A stretch of 20,109 bases of DNA from Bacillota bacterium. GTDB taxonomy: Bacteria; Bacillota_I; Bacilli_A; Acholeplasmatales; Acholeplasmataceae. Under the pieces are notes generated by a model. It was not told where the DNA came from. It worked only from the letters and a program-made list of their open reading frames with translations, and did not search any database. The position numbers were made by a program, and so were the translations under genes. The stretch spans positions 1-20,109 of the forward strand of contig JAURNN010000041.1 in the NCBI GenBank assembly GCA_030830185.1, in the 5' to 3' direction. This document shows, piece after piece, positions 14,465 through 20,109 of this stretch. Each line of letters opens with the position of its first letter. The first letter of the stretch is position 1.

Positions 14465-15297
14465 GATTTCTCCCTCGTTGATACAACAATGTGATCAAAT
14501 GGAATTTCTATTTGTAAAGCTTTTAATTGATCTAGAATAAAGACACGTAACTCTCTTTCAATGCCAAATTGTAAATTAGGTTGAGTTTGACAAGTTAATG
14601 TCATTTCTATACCAGATGCTAAAAATTGAGTCACCCCTAAAACCAACGCATCTGAAATGATTTCTGTGTGAGTTTCTTTAAATATTTTTAAGGATGCATT
14701 CAAAACAGAAGTCAGGTTTTTAATGTCTGTTTCATAAGGTACTGAAAAGGTAATGATTGCTTGAGAGTAATACCTAGAATAGTTTGTGACGGGAGACATG
14801 TGACTATTTGAAAATATTTGGATATGACCTGTCCAATGTTGAAGTGTTGTTGATTTTAAACCGAGTTCTAATACGGTTCCTCTAAACCCTTTGACTTCAA
14901 CAATATCACCGATATCGTAATGATTTTCAAACACAATAAAAAAGCCAGCAATCATATCTTGTATCATGCGTTGTGCACCCAGACCAATCACAAGGCCTAT
15001 AATTCCTAGACCCGCAATCGCTGGAATCACATCAACACCCCAAATAGACAAGATAACTAAGATTGCAATCAAAAATACAGTGTATCTTAATAAACTGAAT
15101 AGAAGTTTAGATAAGGTTTTAAATCTCGTGACTTGTTTTTGTTTCGATTCAGCATGTTTTAAATATCTTTTAATGAGTGACTGAACTAAAAAAAGTGTTA
15201 AAAATGAAATAATGAATACGACCACAGAAAAAAAGATTTTTGAAAATAATGGATCATTGATGAGATCTTCATATAGTTCAGTAAAAAAATTCAGCAT
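14461..15297 (-). CDS. MscS-family small-conductance mechanosensitive channel
   Basis: A membrane-tension-gated channel that releases solutes during hypo-osmotic shock, relevant for a cell that may lack a wall. Three predicted transmembrane segments lie at about 22-41, 66-86 and 90-124. The third is the pore helix AGLGIIGLVIGLGAQ (95-109), followed by IQDMIAGFFIVFENHYDIGD (112-131), the MscS signature. The remaining ~150 residues form the cytoplasmic beta/alpha vestibule. The total of 278 residues matches the short YggB/MscS type. A very strong AAGGAGGT precedes the ATG. First gene of the mscS-DUF2177-DUF1295 operon. Confidence 0.93.
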   Translation of the reverse strand: MLNFFTELYEDLINDPLFSKIFFSVVVFIISFLTLFLVQSLIKRYLKHAESKQKQVTRFKTLSKLLFSLLRYTVFLIAILVILSIWGVDVIPAIAGLGIIGLVIGLGAQRMIQDMIAGFFIVFENHYDIGDIVEVKGFRGTVLELGLKSTTLQHWTGHIQIFSNSHMSPVTNYSRYYSQAIITFSVPYETDIKNLTSVLNASLKIFKETHTEIISDALVLGVTQFLASGIEMTLTCQTQPNLQFGIERELRVFILDQLKALQIEIPFDHIVVSTREKS

Positions 15298-15314
15298 CGG
15301 GATACCTCCTTATC

Positions 15315-15323
15315 ATTATACCA
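15315..15323 (-). promoter_or_regulatory. Extended -10 promoter of the MscS operon
   Basis: On the minus strand TGGTATAAT is a perfect extended -10 element, with TATAAT at 15320-15315. Transcription would start near 15308, on or just before the AAGGAGG ribosome binding site, giving an extremely short leader of about 10-15 bases. Confidence 0.65.
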
Positions 15324-15362
15324 TATTTTATATTGATTAAACGTGCGTTCAAGATGACTTCA

Positions 15363-15371
15363 TGATACAAT
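15363..15371 (+). promoter_or_regulatory. Extended -10 promoter of the polyamine operon
   Basis: TGATACAAT fits an extended -10 element, with TACAAT at 15366-15371. A start near 15378 leaves room for the AAAGGAGG site (15382-15389) before the ATG at 15394. No clear -35 is seen. Confidence 0.55.
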
Positions 15372-15393
15372 ATGAGTGCACAAAGGAGGCTAT

Positions 15394-16878
15394 ATGAATC
15401 ATCAATTAACACCATATTTTACAAAACTTGTTGAATATACAAAAAAAGATAGAGTCCCTTTTGATGTACCTGGTCATAAAATGGGTTTTTTTGAAAATGA
15501 TATGACAAAAATCTTAGGTAAAGAGGTCTTTAGATTTGATGTCAATGCACCAGATGGATTAGATAATTTAAATGTTCCTAAGGGTGTCATAAAAGAATCA
15601 CAAGCTTTATTTGCTGATGCTTTTAAGGCTGAACATGCATTTTTTCTAACTGGTGGAACAACCTTAGGAATTTTAGCGTTGATTATGTCAACAGCAAAAG
15701 CAAAAGAAAAAATCATTATGCCTCGTAACGTTCATAAATCAATTATTTCAGCACTTATCATGAGTGGTGCAATGCCTATTTTTGTGGAACCTGTGATTGA
15801 TGAAGATTTAGGAATTGCAAATCATATGCCACTAGAAGCTTTAAAAATACAAATTGCGAATCATCCTGATGCGAAAGCTGTCCTCATCATTAACCCAACG
15901 TACTTTGGGGTTGCGAGTAACATCAAAGAGATCGTTGATATTGTCCACCAACACAATATGCTTGTTCTTGCTGATGAAGCACACGGTTCTCACATGGTCT
16001 TTAGTGATGAACTTCCAATGACTGCAATGCAAGCTGGTGCTGATTTATCAGCAACATCTATTCATAAAACAAGTGGGTCTCTCACACAAAGTTCAGCGAT
16101 TTTAGCACAAGGTTCACGTTTTGATTACACAAGATTAGTCGCAACCATTCATATGGTTCAATCTACATCACCATCATCATTATTACTCGCAAGCCTTGAT
16201 GTTGCTAGAAAAGCCATGTATTTTCATGCAAAAGATAAAATTGAAAACTTAATTCCTAACGTAAGAGAAGTGGTTACAAAAATCAATAAGCTTAAAGGTT
16301 TAAGCGCATCGACAAAAGAAGACTTTTTAAAACAAGGTGCAACGCATTTTGATGAAACCAAACTGATTATCAAAGTCACAGGTTTAGGACTTACTGGATT
16401 TGATATGTATCATCTTTTATCTGAAAAATATGAGATTCAAGTTGAACTTGCAGAAACCAAACTCGTTTTATGCGTCTTATCTGTTGGCACAACTCAATCC
16501 CATTTAGATAGGTTGTATGATGCACTTGTTGATTTATCTAATACCTATGGTCATCAAGATCTAAAAGTTGAAACATTTAAACCTAAAGGGAGTTTCCCTG
16601 AAGCGTATGTCAGACCTAGAAGTGCATATCATGCACCAACTAGAAGTGTAAAATACGAAGAAGCAGTTGGAGAAATTGCTGCTGAATCCGTAATGATTTA
16701 TCCTCCTGGTATTCCAATCTTAATTCCAGGAGAAATCATTGATCAAGCACTGGTTGATGAACTCGTGTTTTACATCTCTCAAGGTTCAACTATATTAAGT
16801 GAATCAGAAGATGGATATTTTAAAGTTGTAGATAAATTAACATGGCCTAAATGGGAGGAGATAGACGATGAGCTTTAA
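15394..16878 (+). CDS. speA: Orn/Lys/Arg decarboxylase family protein, probable arginine decarboxylase
   Basis: A PLP-dependent fold-type I decarboxylase of the Bacillus-type group. The N-terminal FDVPGHKMG (23-31) is characteristic, DEAHGSH (194-200) supplies the PLP-binding Asp194 and His197, and Lys225 in SIHKTSGSLTQSS (222-234) is the Schiff-base lysine. The 494-residue length fits. Arginine is preferred over lysine or ornithine because the overlapping next gene encodes agmatinase, which acts on the product agmatine. The start at 15394 is chosen over an in-frame GTG at 15376, because AAAGGAGG at 15382-15389 lies between them. Ends overlapping speB by 11 bases. Confidence 0.88.
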   Translation: MNHQLTPYFTKLVEYTKKDRVPFDVPGHKMGFFENDMTKILGKEVFRFDVNAPDGLDNLNVPKGVIKESQALFADAFKAEHAFFLTGGTTLGILALIMSTAKAKEKIIMPRNVHKSIISALIMSGAMPIFVEPVIDEDLGIANHMPLEALKIQIANHPDAKAVLIINPTYFGVASNIKEIVDIVHQHNMLVLADEAHGSHMVFSDELPMTAMQAGADLSATSIHKTSGSLTQSSAILAQGSRFDYTRLVATIHMVQSTSPSSLLLASLDVARKAMYFHAKDKIENLIPNVREVVTKINKLKGLSASTKEDFLKQGATHFDETKLIIKVTGLGLTGFDMYHLLSEKYEIQVELAETKLVLCVLSVGTTQSHLDRLYDALVDLSNTYGHQDLKVETFKPKGSFPEAYVRPRSAYHAPTRSVKYEEAVGEIAAESVMIYPPGIPILIPGEIIDQALVDELVFYISQGSTILSESEDGYFKVVDKLTWPKWEEIDDEL

Positions 16879-17749
16879 GAAAGTCGATTTAAGTTTTCAA
16901 AGTTGTAAAAGCGAATATGATGACAGTGATGTCGTGATATTCAGTGTTCCAATGGACTGGACAACAAGTTTTAGACCAGGAACAAGATTTGCTGGAAATC
17001 AAGTACGAGTTGATTCCTTTGGAATTGAGTGGTACTCTCCATACCGTGAAGCTAATTTAAGAGATTATAAGACTTCTGATATTGGAGATTTGGAGTTGCC
17101 AATTGGTGATGTTGAAAACAGCTTAAAAGTTGTGTATGAAACATCTAAAAAGATTTATGAAGATGACAAATTTCCAATCATGATTGGTGGAGAACATCTT
17201 GTTACATTACCAGTATTACAGGCTGCAAAAGAAAAATATGACAATTTACACGTCATTCATTTGGATGCACATACGGATTTACGTGAATCGTTTTTTGGTC
17301 GAGAACTCTCTCATGCAACCTTTATGTATCATGCACACAAGTTTTTAGGAGATCACACCATTTATCAATTTGGGATTAGAAGTGGTGATCAACATGAATT
17401 TGATTGGGCAAAAAAACATATTTATCAACGACTATTTGATTTTGAAGGATTAGATAAAGCAGTAGAAAAACTAAAGAATGTTCCTGTTTATATCACCATT
17501 GATATAGATGTCTTAGATCCCTCAGTCGTCTCAGGAACTGGGACACCTGAACCAGGTGGCATGCAATATAAAGATGTATTATGGGCGTTTGAACAATTTG
17601 AGAAATTAGGTCACATCGTTGGATGCGATTTAGTAGAACTTAATCCATATTTAGATCCATCAGGAGCATCCACTGCAGTTGCTGTGAAAACAATTCGAGA
17701 ACTGACTTTAATTTTACAAAAAAACATTTCAAAAAATAAATCAACATAA
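16868..17749 (+). CDS. speB: Agmatinase
   Basis: Hydrolyses agmatine to putrescine and urea, completing the arginine-to-putrescine route begun by the overlapping decarboxylase. The ureohydrolase fold shows the binuclear manganese ligands: His110 in GGEH, Asp133, His135 and Asp137 in DAHTD, and Asp212 and Asp214 in DIDVLDP. VSGTGTPEPGG (221-231) is also family-typical. The length of 293 residues is normal. GGGAGGAG lies just upstream of the ATG inside the preceding gene. No terminator is visible after the stop; the next promoter lies within the following 92 bases. Confidence 0.94.
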   Translation: MSFKKVDLSFQSCKSEYDDSDVVIFSVPMDWTTSFRPGTRFAGNQVRVDSFGIEWYSPYREANLRDYKTSDIGDLELPIGDVENSLKVVYETSKKIYEDDKFPIMIGGEHLVTLPVLQAAKEKYDNLHVIHLDAHTDLRESFFGRELSHATFMYHAHKFLGDHTIYQFGIRSGDQHEFDWAKKHIYQRLFDFEGLDKAVEKLKNVPVYITIDIDVLDPSVVSGTGTPEPGGMQYKDVLWAFEQFEKLGHIVGCDLVELNPYLDPSGASTAVAVKTIRELTLILQKNISKNKST

Positions 17750-17783
17750 AAACGTTATCAACAAACAAAAATAACCGAATGTG

Positions 17784-17812
17784 TTGTAAAAAAACGCTAA
17801 AAACACTATAAT
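17784..17812 (+). promoter_or_regulatory. Sigma-70-type promoter of the pyruvate dehydrogenase operon
   Basis: TTGTAA (17784-17789) and TATAAT (17807-17812) are separated by exactly 17 bases, the best canonical -35/-10 pair in the window. Transcription should start near 17819, with AGGAGG at 17831-17836 serving the ATG at 17842. GTGTT (17781-17785) and AACAC (17802-17806) flank the spacer as a short inverted repeat that could be an operator, but it may be chance. Confidence 0.8.
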
Positions 17813-17841
17813 AAGTAATGTAAATTCGATAGGAGGCTTAT

Positions 17842-18930
17842 ATGCAATTCAAAGATTTCGATCCACAAAAAGGAAAGCGCCTTGAAATTTTAGATGCCCA
17901 AGGAAACGTAGTTAATGCGAAACTTGAACCTAAAATTGATAAAGAGACGCTTTTAAAAATGTATAAAACCATGACATTAGGTCGTGTTGCAGATATCAAA
18001 GCATTACAATATCAACGTCAAGGGCGTATGCTTACGTATGCACCAAACATGGGACAGGAAGCTGCTCAAGTTGGTTCTATGGCTGCACTTGATAAAAAAG
18101 ACTGGTTATCACCAGGATTCCGTGATTTAAACTTAATGTTATACCGTGGTGTACCATTAAAACAAATCTATTTATACTGGTATGGTAATGAGTGGGGTAA
18201 CCATTTCGAAGAAGATATGAGAATTTTACCAATTAACATTATTATTGGTTCTCAAGTGGCACACGCTGCAGGTCTTGCTTATGCATCTAAAATCTTAAAT
18301 AAAGGTGAAGTTGCACTTGCAGTCATCGGTGATGGTGGTACCTCACACGGTGAATTTTATGAAGGTTTAAATTTTGCTGCAAGTTATGATGCACCGCTTG
18401 TTGTTTTAATTCAAAATAACCAATATGCGATTTCGACACCACGTCGTAAAGCGACAAAAGCAGAAACACTTGCTCAAAAAGCAGTTGCATTTGGAGCAGA
18501 AGGCATTCAAGTTGATGGAAACGATGTCCTTGCGATGTATGTTGCAATGCAAACAGCTGCTGAACATGCACGTTCTGGTAAAGGTGTGGTTTTAATTGAA
18601 GCTGTTACATACCGTATGGGACCACACACAACATCTGATGACCCATCCATTTACCGTACAAAAGAAGAAGAACAAGAATGGGCGAAAAAAGATCCAATCG
18701 CACGTTTCAAGAAATATTTAATGGACAAAGGTTATTGGTCTGAAGAAGAAGAATTAAAACTTGACGAAGAAAATAACAATTTTGTTAAAGAAACATTTGA
18801 ATGGGTTGAAGCAAATGGTGCCGCAACACTTGAAGATATCTTCAAATATACATATGCTGAAATGACACCACAACTTACTGAACAATATGAAACTCACAAA
18901 AAATTCCTTGAAGAAAGCGAGGGTAAATAA
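17842..18930 (+). CDS. pdhA: Pyruvate dehydrogenase E1 component, alpha subunit
   Basis: Part of the ThDP-dependent E1 of the pyruvate dehydrogenase complex, which decarboxylates pyruvate and passes the acetyl group to lipoyl-E2. The ThDP/Mg motif spans GDGGTSHGEF to QNN (163-193). The loop YRMGPHTTSDDPSIYR (257-272) is characteristic. The length of 362 residues matches Gram-positive PdhA. It is the first gene of pdhABC(D), with its own strong promoter. Branched-chain or acetoin dehydrogenase subunits are related alternatives, but the motifs and operon favour pyruvate dehydrogenase. Confidence 0.95.
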   Translation: MQFKDFDPQKGKRLEILDAQGNVVNAKLEPKIDKETLLKMYKTMTLGRVADIKALQYQRQGRMLTYAPNMGQEAAQVGSMAALDKKDWLSPGFRDLNLMLYRGVPLKQIYLYWYGNEWGNHFEEDMRILPINIIIGSQVAHAAGLAYASKILNKGEVALAVIGDGGTSHGEFYEGLNFAASYDAPLVVLIQNNQYAISTPRRKATKAETLAQKAVAFGAEGIQVDGNDVLAMYVAMQTAAEHARSGKGVVLIEAVTYRMGPHTTSDDPSIYRTKEEEQEWAKKDPIARFKKYLMDKGYWSEEEELKLDEENNNFVKETFEWVEANGAATLEDIFKYTYAEMTPQLTEQYETHKKFLEESEGK

Positions 18931-18932
18931 TC

Positions 18933-19916
18933 ATGGCTGTTTTAAACTTAGTTCAAGCAATTAATCAAGCAATCGATCAAAAAATGGAAGATGATAGCCG
19001 TGTTGTTGTCTTCGGTGAAGACTCAGGTTTTGAAGGTGGGGTTTTCCGTGTCACTGCTGGACTTCAAAAGAAATATGGTGAAGATCGTGTTTTTGATACA
19101 CCGATTGCAGAAGCCGCAATTACTGGTTCAGCAATAGGTATGGCTGTCAATGGACTTGTTCCAGTTGCAGAAATTCAATTTGATGGATTTGTTTTCCCAG
19201 GAATTACTGAAATCATTACACACATGGCAAGATATCGTAACCGTTCACGTGGACGTTATGGATTACCAATCGTTGTTCGTTTCCCAGTTGGTGGAGGGAT
19301 TCGTGCACTTGAACACCACAGTGAATCATTAGAAGCATTATTTGGACAAATACCAGGATTAAAAGTTGTCATGCCATCTACACCATATGATGCAAAAGGA
19401 CTTTTAATTTCTGCAATTGAAGATCAAGATCCAGTAATCTTTATGGAACCAAAACGTATTTACCGTTCTGGTAAACAAGAAGTACCTGAAGAAATGTATC
19501 GTATACCAATTGGTAAAGCTAAAGTCATTAAAGAAGGTAGTGATGTCACCGTTGTTGCTTGGGGACCATTTGTTCGTGAAGTAGAAAAAGCAATGGACTT
19601 ACTTAAAGCTCAAGGCGAAAATATTGATATCGAACTTATTGACTTAAGAACCATTAGTCCTATTGATGAAGAAACGATTATTAATTCAGTTAAAAAAACT
19701 GGACGCTTTGTTGTTGTTCAAGAAGCTGTTAAATCATATGGACCAGGTGCAGAACTCATTGCTCTTGTTAATGAAAAAGCATTCTTACACTTAGAAGCAC
19801 AACCTACACGTGTGACTGGATTTGACGTTACTGTCCCACTTCCACGTGGAGAACATTTCTTTTTTATTCAACCAGAAAGAATTGCAGCTGAAATTAAAAA
19901 AGTTGCGAAATTTTAA
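18933..19916 (+). CDS. pdhB: Pyruvate dehydrogenase E1 component, beta subunit
   Basis: Forms the E1 alpha2beta2 tetramer with PdhA and completes the ThDP site. VFGEDSGFEGGVFRVT (26-41) and the conserved Glu60 in FDTPIAE (54-60) are typical, as is FPVGGGIRALEHHSE with its conserved histidines. The length of 327 residues is normal. It starts 2 bases after the pdhA stop, with GAGGG upstream. Confidence 0.96.
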   Translation: MAVLNLVQAINQAIDQKMEDDSRVVVFGEDSGFEGGVFRVTAGLQKKYGEDRVFDTPIAEAAITGSAIGMAVNGLVPVAEIQFDGFVFPGITEIITHMARYRNRSRGRYGLPIVVRFPVGGGIRALEHHSESLEALFGQIPGLKVVMPSTPYDAKGLLISAIEDQDPVIFMEPKRIYRSGKQEVPEEMYRIPIGKAKVIKEGSDVTVVAWGPFVREVEKAMDLLKAQGENIDIELIDLRTISPIDEETIINSVKKTGRFVVVQEAVKSYGPGAELIALVNEKAFLHLEAQPTRVTGFDVTVPLPRGEHFFFIQPERIAAEIKKVAKF

Positions 19917-19927
19917 GGAGGCCTTAC

Positions 19928-20109
19928 ATGTTTGATTTTAAATTTTCAGATGTTGGTGAAGGCTTACACGAAGGTGTCATTTTAGAATGGCATTTTAAAG
20001 AAGGCGACGCTGTTAAAGAAGGACAACTTTTAGTTGTGATTGAAACAGACAAAGTTAATGCTGAACTTACAGCACCAGTGTCTGGTGTCATTAAAAAATT
20101 AGGTGCCCA
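19928..20109 (+). CDS. pdhC: Pyruvate dehydrogenase E2 (dihydrolipoamide acetyltransferase), 5' end only
   Basis: The first 60 codons form a lipoyl domain: FKFSDVGEGLHEGVILEW near the start and the lipoylated Lys42 in ETDKVNAE (39-46). The gene runs off the window end, so the peripheral-subunit-binding and catalytic domains are not seen. AAGGAGG lies 6 bases before the ATG. Coming directly after pdhAB, it is E2 of the pyruvate complex. Confidence 0.93.
   Translation, partial: MFDFKFSDVGEGLHEGVILEWHFKEGDAVKEGQLLVVIETDKVNAELTAPVSGVIKKLGA

Noticed and set aside
15376..15393. GTG start for the arginine decarboxylase
   Set aside because: The strong AAAGGAGG lies after it and is spaced correctly for the ATG at 15394.
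17751..17775. GTTAT...ATAAC inverted repeat before the pdh promoter as a terminator of speB
   Set aside because: Short arms with a long A-rich loop and no T tract; no terminator can be supported there.
126..20109. Mycoplasma-type code with TGA as tryptophan
   Set aside because: All frames close sensibly with TGA as stop, several genes end in TGA at ATGA junctions, and conserved tryptophans are encoded by TGG.

Overview
The window is AT-rich, densely packed bacterial DNA with short intergenic gaps, strong AGGAGG-type ribosome binding sites and the standard genetic code (TGG for Trp, TGA only as stop). Together with a C30-type carotenoid pathway this suggests a low-GC Gram-positive lineage, most plausibly a standard-code, wall-less Mollicute such as Acholeplasma or a relative. 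That placement is inference; there is no rRNA here to settle it.

Layout. 1-3547: the 3' part of an FMN riboswitch, its terminator, and a complete riboflavin operon ribD-ribE-ribBA-ribH. 3545-6360 (minus): a two-gene photolyase operon, cryptochrome DASH followed by an Fe-S (6-4) photolyase. 6387-7538 (plus): a lone arginine deiminase whose promoter suggests a leaderless mRNA. 7535-9384 (minus): a heliorhodopsin gene, an intrinsic terminator, then a tocopherol-cyclase-like gene. 9492-13283 (plus): carotenoid desaturase, carotenoid synthase and class II CPD photolyase. 13296-15297 (minus): MscS channel, DUF2177 and DUF1295 membrane proteins, joined by 4-bp overlaps. 15394-17749 (plus): arginine decarboxylase and agmatinase (putrescine synthesis). 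17842 to the end (plus): pyruvate dehydrogenase E1alpha, E1beta and the start of E2. No gene-free stretch exceeds 300 bases. I saw no tRNA, rRNA, IS element or CRISPR array.

How it fits together. The centre (3545-13283, perhaps to 15297) looks like a light-response and photoprotection island: three photolyase/cryptochrome types with complementary expected lesions, a heliorhodopsin, carotenoid synthesis and a tocopherol-cyclase-like lipocalin protein. The flanking riboflavin operon makes the precursor of FAD, the cofactor of all three photolyases. Its RibH product, 6,7-dimethyl-8-ribityllumazine, is the known antenna chromophore of the Fe-S photolyase family encoded next door. Three convergent gene pairs end in bidirectional hairpin terminators, two of which contain the stop codons. 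Several promoters are extended -10 elements placed very close to the start codon.
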